Shown in pieces: positions 41,473-51,169 of a stretch of DNA of 64,000 nt. The notes under the pieces were generated by a model. That model was not told where the DNA came from and did no database searches. It saw only the letters and a program-made list of their open reading frames with translations. How positions within the stretch are numbered: the stretch's first letter is position 1; every line of letters starts with the position of its first letter. The translations under genes were made by a program, and so were the position numbers. This DNA is from Zoogloea sp. 1C4 (GTDB taxonomy: Bacteria; Pseudomonadota; Gammaproteobacteria; Burkholderiales; Rhodocyclaceae), in NCBI RefSeq assembly GCF_009469605.1, contig NZ_SSXU01000007.1:124001-188000 (forward strand). The letters run 5' to 3'.

Positions 41473-43269
41473 ATGAGCTTCGACGCGAAGGCCTTCCTGC
41501 GCACCCTCACCGAGGAGCCCGGCGTGTACCGGATGATCGGCGAGGGCGACGCGGTGCTCTACGTCGGCAAGGCCAAGAACCTCAAGCGGCGGGTGTCGTC
41601 CTACTTCCAGCGCACCCAGCTGTCGCCGCGCATCGCGATCATGGTGGGGCAGGTGGTGCGCGTCGATACCACCGCGACCCGCTCCGAGGCCGAGGCGCTG
41701 ATCCTCGAAAACAACCTCATCAAGAGCCTCGGGCCCAAGTACAACATCCTCTTCCGGGACGACAAGTCGTACCCGTACATCGCGCTGTCGGCCGGCGAGT
41801 TTCCGCAGATCTACTACCACCGCGGTGGCTTCCGGAAGGGCGAGCGCTACTTCGGGCCTTTCCCCAACAGCTGGGCGGTGCGGGAGACCCTGCATCTGAT
41901 GCAGAAGATCTTTCGCCTGCGCACCTGCGAGGACACCACCTTCTCCAACCGCTCGCGGCCTTGCCTGCTGCACCAGATCAACCGCTGCACCGGGCCGTGC
42001 GTGGGGCTGATCGACAAGGAGGCCTACGCAGGCGACGTGCGTCTTGCCAGCCTGTTCCTCAACGGCCGCCACGGTGACGTGGTGGATGATCTGTCCCGGC
42101 GGATGCAGGCGGCGTCCGACGAGCTCGCCTTCGAGAAGGCGGTCGTCTATCGCGACCAGATCCGCAACCTGCAGGCGGTGCTCCACAAGCAGTTTGTCGA
42201 GAGCGCCAAGGACGAGGACGTGGACGTGATCGCTGCGCTGGAGCGGGGCGGCATGGTGTGCGTCAATCTGGCGATGATCCGCGGCGGACGCCACCTGGGC
42301 GACCGGCCGCTGTTCCCCAGCAACGCCCAGGGCGTCGCGCCGCTGGATGCGCTGGTGGCCTTCGTCGAGCAGCACTACCTCGATCATCCGCTGCCCGGGC
42401 GCATCCTCGTCAACGGCGATCCGGCCGTGGTGAAGGAGGCGCTGGACGAAGTCATCGAAGGCAAGGTGACGGTCGTCGCCGCCCGCTACGAGAACGAGCG
42501 CGCCTGGATCGGCATGGCCGAGAACAACGCCAGCCTCGCGCTGCTGGCGCGGGAGCAGGAGTCCAGCCGGGGCGAACAGCGCCTCGAAGCCCTGCGCGAC
42601 GCCATCGGCCTTGGCGACGTGCCCAGCCGCATCGAATGCTTCGACATCTCCCACACCATGGGCGAGGCCACCGTGGCGTCCTGTGTGGTGTGGGACGGCA
42701 AGGCCATGAAGAAATCCGAGTACCGCCGCTACAACATCACCGGCATCACCGCTGGCGACGACTACGCCGCGATGCGTCAGGCGCTCACCCGGCGTTACGA
42801 GAAGGTGGCGGCGGGCGAGGGCGTGCGGCCCGACGTGATCCTCATCGACGGCGGCAAGGGCCAGATGGGCGTGGCGAAGGAAGTGCTCGCCGAGCTGGGG
42901 CTCGAATCCATCACCATGTTCGGCGTGGCCAAGGGCGAGAGCCGCAAGCCGGGCCTCGAAGAGCTGGTCTTCCCCGACGGCCGAGAGCCGGTGCATCTGC
43001 GCCCGGACGCGCCGGCCCTGCACCTGATCCAGGAAATCCGCGACGAAGCCCACCGTTTCGCCATCACCGGCCACCGCGCCCGCCGCGCCAAGACCCGCAA
43101 CACCTCCCGCCTCGAAGACATCGCCGGCGTCGGCCCCACCCGTCGCCGCAAGCTGCTGGCGGCCTTCGGCGGCATCGATGGTGTGCGCAACGCCACGGTC
43201 GAAGATCTGTGTCGCGTGGAAGGCATCAACCGGCATCTTGCCGAACAGATATATACTTCCTTGCGATAG
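41473..43269 (+). CDS. uvrC: UvrABC excinuclease subunit C
   Basis: 598 residues. The nuclease subunit of nucleotide excision repair. The GIY-YIG domain (PGVYRMIGEGDAVLYVGKAK) makes the 3' cut, the Cys-containing centre and UVR domain (FEKAVVYRDQIRNL) bind UvrB, the RNase H-like half (ECFDISHTMGEAT, LIDGGKGQ) makes the 5' cut, and tandem helix-hairpin-helix motifs (IAGVGPTRRRKLLAAFGG) close it. It lies 12 bp after nagZ. Confidence 0.98.
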   Translation: MSFDAKAFLRTLTEEPGVYRMIGEGDAVLYVGKAKNLKRRVSSYFQRTQLSPRIAIMVGQVVRVDTTATRSEAEALILENNLIKSLGPKYNILFRDDKSYPYIALSAGEFPQIYYHRGGFRKGERYFGPFPNSWAVRETLHLMQKIFRLRTCEDTTFSNRSRPCLLHQINRCTGPCVGLIDKEAYAGDVRLASLFLNGRHGDVVDDLSRRMQAASDELAFEKAVVYRDQIRNLQAVLHKQFVESAKDEDVDVIAALERGGMVCVNLAMIRGGRHLGDRPLFPSNAQGVAPLDALVAFVEQHYLDHPLPGRILVNGDPAVVKEALDEVIEGKVTVVAARYENERAWIGMAENNASLALLAREQESSRGEQRLEALRDAIGLGDVPSRIECFDISHTMGEATVASCVVWDGKAMKKSEYRRYNITGITAGDDYAAMRQALTRRYEKVAAGEGVRPDVILIDGGKGQMGVAKEVLAELGLESITMFGVAKGESRKPGLEELVFPDGREPVHLRPDAPALHLIQEIRDEAHRFAITGHRARRAKTRNTSRLEDIAGVGPTRRRKLLAAFGGIDGVRNATVEDLCRVEGINRHLAEQIYTSLR

Positions 43270-43284
43270 CAAGCGAACGCCGAC

Positions 43285-43857
43285 ATGCCTCTTAACATCC
43301 CCAATACCCTCACCTGGGCGCGCATTGCGCTGATCCCGTTTTTCGTCGGCATTTATTACTTCCCGGACAACGTGATCTCCCCTGAGGACAAGAACTTCGC
43401 GGCGACGCTCACCTTCATCGTGGCCGCGGTGACCGACTGGTTCGACGGCTACCTGGCGCGCTCCCTGGGCCAGACCTCGGCCTTCGGCGCCTTCCTCGAT
43501 CCGGTGGCCGACAAGCTGATGGTGGCCGCCGCGCTCATCGTGCTGGTGCACCTGGGGCGGGTCGATTCGCTGATCGCGCTGGTCATCATCGGGCGCGAGA
43601 TCACCATCTCGGCGCTGCGCGAATGGATGGCCAAGGTCGGCGCCGCCGGCAGCGTGGCGGTGGCCTTCGTGGGCAAGCTCAAGACGGCGGCCCAGATGTC
43701 GGCGATCCCGCTGTTGCTCTACGAAGCCCCGGTGCTGGGCTTCGACAGCATCGGGCTGGGCACCGTGCTGATCTACGTGGCGGCGGTGCTCACCCTGTGG
43801 TCGATGGGCTACTACATGCGCTGTGCGTGGCCGGAGCTCGCCAAGCGCAGCCGCTAA
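43285..43857 (+). CDS. pgsA: CDP-diacylglycerol-glycerol-3-phosphate 3-phosphatidyltransferase PgsA
   Basis: 190 residues with several membrane helices. The CDP-alcohol phosphotransferase motif DGYLARSLGQTSAFGAFLD with the downstream PVADKL is complete. It makes phosphatidylglycerol phosphate in the inner membrane. The uvrC-pgsA-tRNA order is widely conserved in proteobacteria. Confidence 0.96.
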   Translation: MPLNIPNTLTWARIALIPFFVGIYYFPDNVISPEDKNFAATLTFIVAAVTDWFDGYLARSLGQTSAFGAFLDPVADKLMVAAALIVLVHLGRVDSLIALVIIGREITISALREWMAKVGAAGSVAVAFVGKLKTAAQMSAIPLLLYEAPVLGFDSIGLGTVLIYVAAVLTLWSMGYYMRCAWPELAKRSR

Positions 43858-43887
43858 GGCGGGCTCTACAAAATCTTCCGAAAGTGC

Positions 43888-43915
43888 TTGACGCCGCAGT
43901 TACAGTGTCTATAAT
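43888..43915 (+). promoter_or_regulatory. Sigma-70 promoter of the tRNA Gly-Cys-Gly operon
   Basis: TTGACG (43888-43893), 16-base spacer, TATAAT (43910-43915), followed by a GGCGGC discriminator. The predicted start is about nine bases before the first tRNA. Confidence 0.88.
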
Positions 43916-43930
43916 GGCGGCTCTTTCAGG

Positions 43931-44006
43931 GCGGCAGTAGCTCAGTTGGTAGAGCGCAACCTTGCCAAGGTTGAGGTCGAGAGTTCGAGACTCTTCTGCC
44001 GCTCCA
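43931..44006 (+). tRNA. tRNA-Gly (anticodon GCC), copy 1
   Basis: 76-nt cloverleaf with encoded CCA. The acceptor GCGGCAG pairs with CTGCCGC. The anticodon loop CTTGCCAAG gives GCC, reading GGC/GGU. It is identical to the gene at 44142. Confidence 0.97.
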
Positions 44007-44055
44007 AGAAATTTTGAAGGGAAGCAGTTTTTGGATGCTTCTCTGTGAGGTACAC

Positions 44056-44129
44056 GGCGCGATAGCAAAGCGGTTATGCACCGGATTGCAAATCCGTGTA
44101 GGTCGGTTCGACTCCGGCTCGCGCCTCCA
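44056..44129 (+). tRNA. tRNA-Cys (anticodon GCA)
   Basis: 74 nt with encoded CCA. Acceptor GGCGCGA pairs with TCGCGCC. The anticodon loop ATTGCAAAT gives GCA. It lies between two identical tRNA-Gly genes. Confidence 0.97.
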
Positions 44130-44141
44130 GGCTAGAACAAA

Positions 44142-44217
44142 GCGGCAGTAGCTCAGTTGGTAGAGCGCAACCTTGCCAAGGTTGAGGTCGAGAGTTCGAG
44201 ACTCTTCTGCCGCTCCA
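44142..44217 (+). tRNA. tRNA-Gly (anticodon GCC), copy 2
   Basis: 76 nt, the same sequence as 43931-44006, only 12 bases after tRNA-Cys. In many proteobacteria this third position is a tRNA-Leu. Here it is a duplicate Gly gene. Confidence 0.97.
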
Positions 44218-44223
44218 GAACAG

Positions 44224-44260
44224 ACGGGGAAAACGATGAATCGTTTTCCCCGTTTTTGTT
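44224..44260 (+). terminator. Intrinsic terminator of the tRNA operon
   Basis: A perfect 13-bp stem (44224-44236 with 44241-44253), loop TGAA, followed by TTTTTGTTTTG. It starts seven bases after the last tRNA. Confidence 0.95.
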
Positions 44261-44371
44261 TTGTCCTGTCGCTGTAGCCTGTCTGCAAGACGCCTGTTTT
44301 CAGCCTGTCATCTCGCCTGCCCAGAATCGTCACGAACGGCGCGATACCTCATCCGCCGATTGGGGACAGGC

Positions 44372-44590
44372 ATGCAATCAATTCTTGAAACGGGCATCCG
44401 GCAGATCCTGCGCCGCCTCTTCGGGTCGGACGTGGAAGCCTTCATTCTGGACGACGACTGGCAGGGGTTGCTGTTCGTGCCGGATTTCGGTGCCGATCAG
44501 CGGGTGTGCGTGCCGGCCGAGCCGGTTGCTGAAGCGCATTTCGCGCAATGGCCCTACGCCGGCGACACCGCTCCGGCGGCGGCCGGCTGA
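44372..44590 (+). CDS. Small hypothetical protein, 72 aa
   Basis: MQSILETGIRQILRRLFGSD starts a short soluble protein with an acidic middle (ILDDDWQGLLFVPDFGADQ) and an Ala/Pro tail. GGGGACAGG lies just before the ATG. I do not recognise it. Its codon choice looks genuine, and it sits alone between the tRNA terminator and the minus-strand gcdH terminator. Confidence 0.55.
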   Translation: MQSILETGIRQILRRLFGSDVEAFILDDDWQGLLFVPDFGADQRVCVPAEPVAEAHFAQWPYAGDTAPAAAG

Positions 44591-44604
44591 GCTTCCGGCG
44601 CTCC

Positions 44605-44634
44605 AAACAAAAACGGCTGGCCTCAGCCAGCCGT
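44605..44634 (-). terminator. Intrinsic terminator of gcdH
   Basis: Stem ACGGCTGG (44613-44620) with CCAGCCGT (44627-44634). On the minus strand it is followed by TTTTTGTTTGG. It begins 18 bases past the gcdH stop. Confidence 0.85.
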
Positions 44635-44651
44635 CGCTCCGCCGGGGCGCT

Positions 44652-45821
<1,170 letters not shown>

Positions 45822-45934
45822 CGGGTCATCCTGGTCGGGTTGGGCGAACGCCCGGCGGGGCGCAGGCATTCATCATTCCGGATGATGCCGCAGCCCGGCC
45901 GGGGAATCACGCTGCGCTGCCGAAGGCGCGTTTT

Positions 45935-47242
45935 CTACATGCCCAGATAGGCGGCGCGCACCTGCTCGTCCTCGATCAGCTCGCGGCCGGTGCCGGTGAG
46001 GGTGACCGAGCCGGTTTCGAGCACGTAGCCGCGGTCGGCCAGCGCCAGCGCGGAGAACGCGTTCTGCTCGGCGAGGATGATCGACATGCCCTGGGCCTTG
46101 AGGGCCTTCACCACGTTGAAGACTTCCTCCACCAGCAGCGGGGCGAGGCCCATCGAGGGTTCGTCGAGCAGCAGCAGCTTGGGCCGGCCCATCAGCGCGC
46201 GGCCGATGGCGAGCATCTGCTGCTGCCCGCCGGAGAGCGTGCCGGCGGGGAGCTTCCGCTTCTCCTTGAGGATCGGGAACATGGTGTAGATCTTCTCCAG
46301 ATCGCCTTCCACCTGCGTCCTGGGCTGGGTGTAGGCGCCCAGGCGCAGGTTGTCCTCGATGGACAGCGGGCCGAACACCTGGCGGCCTTCCGGGCTCTGG
46401 CAGATGCCCCGGCGCATGCGCATGTCGGCGCGCAGCTTGGAGATGTCCTCGCCGTCGAAGACGATGCGCCCGCTCATGGGCTGCACGCCCGACAGGCTGC
46501 GCAGGAAGGTGGTCTTGCCGGCGCCGTTGGCGCCCACCAGGGCGACGGTTTCGCCGCGTCGCACTTCGAGGGTGATGCCCTTGAGCGCCTTGATGCGGCC
46601 GTAGCTGCTTTCGAGGTTGGACACCGACAGCAGCACGTCCGGCTGACTGGCGGCGGATTGCAGCTCGCCGGCGCTGCTGGCGCCCAGGCCCACCGACACT
46701 GGCGCGAGGCTGGCAACCTTGTGGAACAGCTCGCGGAATTCGGCCCGGGCGGCGCTGCCGAACACCGGGTCGTCGTTGTCGAGGAAGGCGGCGTCGATCT
46801 CGGCCCAGTCGGCGGGGGTGAGCACCTCGCTGGCGAGGCCGTAGATGTCGCGCTCCTCCCTCTTGATGTGAGCCTTCTGGTCGTTGAGGTAGAGCCGGAA
46901 GGCTTCGGCCAGGCCGCCGATGGTGCTGCGGCCGGCTACGGTGTCGGCCAGTTGCTGGCGCAGGGCGAGGAGGTTTCGGGGGCCGTTGCGGTGCTCGGCC
47001 TGCAGGCGGTCGAGGAGCGGGGCGGCGGCGTCAGCGCGCTGGCGCAGCACGCGGAACAGGTGCTCGTCCTCCTTGCGGTGGTGGCAGCCGTCCATGAAGT
47101 GTTCGAAGTAGTCGAGCACCGAGGAGAGGAAGGCTTCCTCCACCTTGCGGTCGCGCTCCATTTCGGCGATGACCTGCTCGACGGTGATGGCGATGCGCCA
47201 CAGATTGCGGTGCTCGTCCTTGATGATGCTGAGGGCTTCCAT
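45935..47242 (-). CDS. livF: Hemerythrin-domain/LivF fusion: ABC transporter ATPase
   Basis: 435 residues in one frame, about 190 longer than normal LivF. Residues 1-175 are a hemerythrin-like four-helix domain: His11 (DEHRNLWRI), His54/His55 with Glu58 and His61 (GCHHRKEDEHLFRVL), His84 (AEHRNGPRN) and His125 with Glu129 (AHIKREERD). A linker of about 25 residues (GLGASSAGELQSAASQ) leads to a complete LivF ATPase: Walker A GANGAGKTT (237-245), signature LSGGQQQML, Walker B LLLLDEPS, and the tail AAYLGM. The ATG at 47242 has AGGA six bases upstream. A GTG at 47260 overlapping livG is the alternative. The iron or oxygen-sensing role is inferred from the domain only. Confidence 0.93.
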   Translation of the reverse strand: MEALSIIKDEHRNLWRIAITVEQVIAEMERDRKVEEAFLSSVLDYFEHFMDGCHHRKEDEHLFRVLRQRADAAAPLLDRLQAEHRNGPRNLLALRQQLADTVAGRSTIGGLAEAFRLYLNDQKAHIKREERDIYGLASEVLTPADWAEIDAAFLDNDDPVFGSAARAEFRELFHKVASLAPVSVGLGASSAGELQSAASQPDVLLSVSNLESSYGRIKALKGITLEVRRGETVALVGANGAGKTTFLRSLSGVQPMSGRIVFDGEDISKLRADMRMRRGICQSPEGRQVFGPLSIEDNLRLGAYTQPRTQVEGDLEKIYTMFPILKEKRKLPAGTLSGGQQQMLAIGRALMGRPKLLLLDEPSMGLAPLLVEEVFNVVKALKAQGMSIILAEQNAFSALALADRGYVLETGSVTLTGTGRELIEDEQVRAAYLGM

Positions 47243-47256
47243 GGGGGTTCCTCGAT

Positions 47257-48021
<765 letters not shown>

Positions 48022-48036
48022 CTCAGGACTCCTGAA

Positions 48037-48098
48037 GGGCCGCCCCGAGGGAGGCCTGCGCCCCCTTGGGGGGCAGCGAACGAAGAGAGCGTGGGGGC
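48037..48098. repeat. GC-rich palindromic intergenic repeat between livM and livG
   Basis: GGGCCGCCCCGAGGGAGGCC is followed by GCCCCCTTGGGGGGC and, after GAACGAAGAGAGC, a GTGGGGGC tail. The nested palindromes fill most of the 81-bp livM-livG gap. The form resembles mobile palindromic repeats I associate with betaproteobacterial genomes, but copy number cannot be tested here. Confidence 0.65.
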
Positions 48099-48102
48099 AT
48101 CT

Positions 48103-49035
48103 TTATTCAGCCTTTCCAAACTTGCTGGCCAGCGTGGGCACCAGGCCCTTGGGCAGGAAGATCATGCAGATCATCAGGATGGCGCCGAAGGCGACGGTCT
48201 CCCAGCCTTCGAAGGTGGCCAGTGCCTGGGGCAGGGCGGTGAGCAGCACCGCGCCGATCACCGAGCCATACACGGAGGCCATGCCGCCGATGACGACCAT
48301 CGTGACGAGCTCGATCGAGTGGAAGAAATCCGCCAGGTTGGGGGTGACGAAGCCCACGTAATGGGCGGTGACGCTGCCCATCAGGCTGGCAAACACCGCG
48401 GACATCACGAAGATGGCGACCTTGTAGCGCACCACATCCACGCCCACCACGCGGGAGGCGACCTCGGAGCCGTGCAGCGCACGCAGGGCGCGGCCGAAGG
48501 GCGAGTCGATGAGGTTGAGGGACGCCCACACGCTCACCGCCAGCAGCGCGGCGACCACCCAGTACCACTGCTTGTCGCTGGAAAGCTCGAAGCCGGCCAG
48601 GCCGAAGGCGGGCACCGGCATGCCGTCGGGGCCGCCGGTCCATTGGGCCTCGTTGCGCACCGCGATGTTGATGATGATGCCGAGGCCCAGGGTGGCCATC
48701 GCCAGGTAGTTGCCCTTCAGCTTGAAGATCGGTCGGGCGACCAGCGCGGCGAGGATGCCGGTGGCGACGGCGCCGGCGATCATCGCCAGCACCGGGTGCC
48801 AGCCGAAGTGGGTGGGCAGCACCGCCGAGGCGTAAGCGCCCAGGCCCAGGAAACCGGCGTGGCCCAAGCTGATCTGGCCGGCGAAGCCGATCAGCAGGTT
48901 GAGTCCGAGCACGATGATCGCGTTGATCGCCATGCGGATCGCCAGATCCAGATAGAAGCTGTTGGGCAGCACGAAGGGCAGCACCGCCAGCACTGCGATG
49001 AGGATGTAGAGGCCGAAGTAGGCGCGTTTTTGCAT
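48103..49035 (-). CDS. livM: Branched-chain-type ABC transporter permease LivM
   Basis: 310 residues with about eight to ten membrane helices. LivM marks: GLNLLIGFAGQISLGHAGFLGLGAYASA and FALRGSE-like ALRALHGSEVASRVVGVDV, then GGMASVYGSVIGAVLLT. The ATG at 49035 is used. A GTG at 49041 would overlap the livH stop as GTGA. It forms the membrane channel with LivH. Confidence 0.95.
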   Translation of the reverse strand: MQKRAYFGLYILIAVLAVLPFVLPNSFYLDLAIRMAINAIIVLGLNLLIGFAGQISLGHAGFLGLGAYASAVLPTHFGWHPVLAMIAGAVATGILAALVARPIFKLKGNYLAMATLGLGIIINIAVRNEAQWTGGPDGMPVPAFGLAGFELSSDKQWYWVVAALLAVSVWASLNLIDSPFGRALRALHGSEVASRVVGVDVVRYKVAIFVMSAVFASLMGSVTAHYVGFVTPNLADFFHSIELVTMVVIGGMASVYGSVIGAVLLTALPQALATFEGWETVAFGAILMICMIFLPKGLVPTLASKFGKAE

Positions 49036-49037
49036 GG

Positions 49038-49913
49038 TCACACCCGGTCGGTCACCTTCGCGCCGAACAGGCCGCGCGGCATGAAGAAGAGGATGAAGAG
49101 GATCAGCACGAAGGGGATCGGGTCCTTGTAGGCCGACGACAGATAGCCGGCGCCCATGGCTTCGAGGATGCCCACCAGCAGGCCGCCCACCACCGCGCCC
49201 AGGCCGTTGCCGAGCCCGCCCAGCACCGCCGCGACGAAGCCCTTGAGGCCCAGCATGATCCCAACGTCGTAGGAGGTGAGGGTGATCGGGGTGATCAGGA
49301 TGCCGCCGAGCGCGCCCAGGGCCGCCGACATGGCGAAGCTCATGAACAGCACGCCGTTGGTGTTGATGCCGACCAGCTCCGCCGCGAGGCGGTTGTAGGA
49401 GGTGGCGAGCATCGCCTTGCCGGTGAGGGTGCGGTTGAAGAAGTACCACAGCACCACCACCACGATGGCGGTGACACCCATCACCCACAGGCTCTGGGGC
49501 ATCAGGGTGGCGCCGAGGATCTCGATGGGCGTATCGCCCGAGAAGGCCGGCAGGCTATGGGTGTTCTTGCCGAGGAAGACCTGCACCAGCCCGCGGATCA
49601 CCAGCGATGCGCCGATGGTGATGATGATGAGGGTCACCGTCTCGGCGCCCTTCACGGGCTCGATGGCCAGCTTCTCGATGAGGATGCCGACCACCGCCGG
49701 CACCAGGATCGCCAGTGCCAGCGCCGCCGGCAGGGGCAGCCCGGCCTGGGTGAAGAACACCGCCAGCATGCCGCCCAGCATGATGAACTCGCCCTGGGCG
49801 AAGTTGATCACGTTGCTGGCGTTGTAGATCAGCGTGAAGCCGAGGGCCGCCAGCGCATAGGTGGCGCCGACGGTGAGGCCGGAGAACAGGAATTGAAGCA
49901 GCTGGGCGAGCAT
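49038..49913 (-). CDS. livH: Branched-chain-type ABC transporter permease LivH
   Basis: 291 residues. MLAQLLQFLFSGLTVGATYALAALGFTLIYNASNVINFAQGEF is the classic LivH opening (seen here in pieces). GLKGFVAAVLGGLGNGLGAVVGG is the cytoplasmic coupling loop. GGGAGG lies six bases before the ATG. It is the first structural gene of the minus-strand liv operon, downstream of a predicted promoter and operator. Confidence 0.95.
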   Translation of the reverse strand: MLAQLLQFLFSGLTVGATYALAALGFTLIYNASNVINFAQGEFIMLGGMLAVFFTQAGLPLPAALALAILVPAVVGILIEKLAIEPVKGAETVTLIIITIGASLVIRGLVQVFLGKNTHSLPAFSGDTPIEILGATLMPQSLWVMGVTAIVVVVLWYFFNRTLTGKAMLATSYNRLAAELVGINTNGVLFMSFAMSAALGALGGILITPITLTSYDVGIMLGLKGFVAAVLGGLGNGLGAVVGGLLVGILEAMGAGYLSSAYKDPIPFVLILFILFFMPRGLFGAKVTDRV

Positions 49914-50046
49914 CACGCACCTCCCGTCGGTGCGTGGTGGGGTCGATGAGTCATCGTGTCTCCTCTCGATCGAGTGGGCCGATCCGGCGCCGGGGACCAG
50001 GGTGGCTCGGCGGCCGAGATTCTATATTTTGTAATCGGTTCTGTTT

Positions 50047-50075
50047 ATTAGAAATGATACAAAAAAGCTAGTCAA
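50047..50075 (-). promoter_or_regulatory. Sigma-70 promoter of the liv operon
   Basis: On the minus strand TTGACT (50070-50075), 17-base spacer, TCTAAT (50047-50052). It lies about 135 bases upstream of livH inside an AT-rich stretch and is overlapped by the operator at 50055-50092. Confidence 0.65.
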
Positions 50076-50092
50076 GCTAAATTTGTGTATCA
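50055..50092. promoter_or_regulatory. Inverted-repeat operator TGATAC-N26-GTATCA, probable PaaX site
   Basis: Half-sites TGATACA (50055-50061) and TGTATCA (50086-50092). The first lies in the promoter spacer and the second just upstream of the -35. The same arrangement occurs at 55982-56020 before the diiron gene. E. coli PaaX is reported to use similarly widely spaced TGATTC inverted repeats, so PaaX (52676) is the likely binder. IclR is the alternative. Confidence 0.55.
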
Positions 50093-50157
50093 AATCAAAT
50101 CGGCGTGATCGATGCCCACCCCGGCTGCCGATGCGGGGGCGGGCGAATACGGAGTGT

Positions 50158-50961
50158 TCAGCGGGGGCCGGGGGCTTCGCGAGTGGAGCCGAGGCGCTGG
50201 GAGAGGGAGTGGGCGGCGTCCTTGAGGCGGGCGATCACCGGGCTCTCGGCGCTCATGTCGATGGAGCCCTCGACGCCCACCAGCACGATGGACATGGTGA
50301 GTTCGTTCTTGAAGTTGAATACGGGCGCGGCCACCGCCTCGACGCCGCGGAACATGTAGTTGCCGGAGATGGCCGCCACGCCTCGGTTGCGCACGTCGGC
50401 CAGCAGGGCCTCGGCGTCTTCCGGCGTCTCGACGCCGGGGGGCAGGTTCTTGCGGGCGTCGAGCTCGCGGCGGAGGATCGCCTTGGTCTGGGCTGGCGGC
50501 AGCCAGGCGCCGAACACCCGGCCGACGGCGGAGCTGAGCAGGCCGAGGGTGGTGCCGGTGACTACGTTGACGGTGATCGGCCGGCGCGGGCGTTCCCAGC
50601 GCACGATCACCGGGCCGTTATCGCCCCACACGGCCAGGGCGGTGGTTTCATTGACGGCGTCGCGCAGCTCGGAGATTGCCGTGAGGCCGAGCCGGATGCG
50701 GTCGAGCCGGTCGATTGCGACGAGGCCGATGTTGAGCGCGAAGGGCCCGAGGTTGTAGCGCGAGGTGAGCGGATCCTGCTCGACGAGGCCGCTACGGATC
50801 AGGCTGACGAGGTAGCGGTGGGCCTTGGAAGGCGGCATGTCGGCGGCGGCGGCGATGTCCTTGAGCATCATCGAGCGCTTGCCGAACACCATCGCCTTGA
50901 GGATGCCCATGCCCACTTCGAGGGACTGGACGCCGTGTTTTCCTTCCAGCTCTTCGCTCAT
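50158..50961 (-). CDS. IclR-family transcriptional regulator
   Basis: 267 residues. The N-terminal winged helix-turn-helix is seen in MLKDIAAAADMPPSKAHRYLVSLIRSGLVEQD. The C-terminal effector domain has GVAAISGNYMFRGVEAVAAPVFN and ends after LSQRLGS. IclR proteins bind small acids. The gene lies 244 bp upstream of livH on the same strand and is divergent from paaY, so it may control uptake or the paa genes. Effector unknown. Confidence 0.9.
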   Translation of the reverse strand: MSEELEGKHGVQSLEVGMGILKAMVFGKRSMMLKDIAAAADMPPSKAHRYLVSLIRSGLVEQDPLTSRYNLGPFALNIGLVAIDRLDRIRLGLTAISELRDAVNETTALAVWGDNGPVIVRWERPRRPITVNVVTGTTLGLLSSAVGRVFGAWLPPAQTKAILRRELDARKNLPPGVETPEDAEALLADVRNRGVAAISGNYMFRGVEAVAAPVFNFKNELTMSIVLVGVEGSIDMSAESPVIARLKDAAHSLSQRLGSTREAPGPR

Positions 50962-51037
50962 GTTTCTGTATCCGGTGGTTGGTTGAACGTGTTACGTAAT
51001 GGTAAATTGATTTTAGAAAAAGTAATCATAATTCCCA

Positions 51038-51106
51038 AGTGAGGAGTAAGGAGGGAGGAGTGAGGAGGCCTTGGTTGGGGCTTGTGCGCTGGCGATTGGC
51101 GGCGCA
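51038..51106. repeat. Composite intergenic repeat, copy 1 (GA-rich arm plus GCGC hairpin)
   Basis: A purine-only-like arm of GAGGAGT/GAGGGAG heptads (51038-51068) is followed by GTGCGCTGGCGAT (51084-51096) and a TGCGC/GCGCA hairpin (85-89 with 102-106). The same 13-mer and layout recur at 63327-63433. The GA arm matches the complement of 54842-54872 with two mismatches in 29. Confidence 0.75.
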
Positions 51107-51169
51107 TGTGACCCCGAAGGCGTCGTCGCTGCGTCCCCGACACTCTTCCGCAGACCAGGAGATTCAGCC

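Noticed and set aside
45935-47242. Hemerythrin-LivF fusion as an assembly or start-codon artefact
   Set aside because: A good ribosome binding site precedes the hemerythrin ATG, no credible start with a ribosome binding site was noticed near the LivF boundary, and the linker is continuous in frame.
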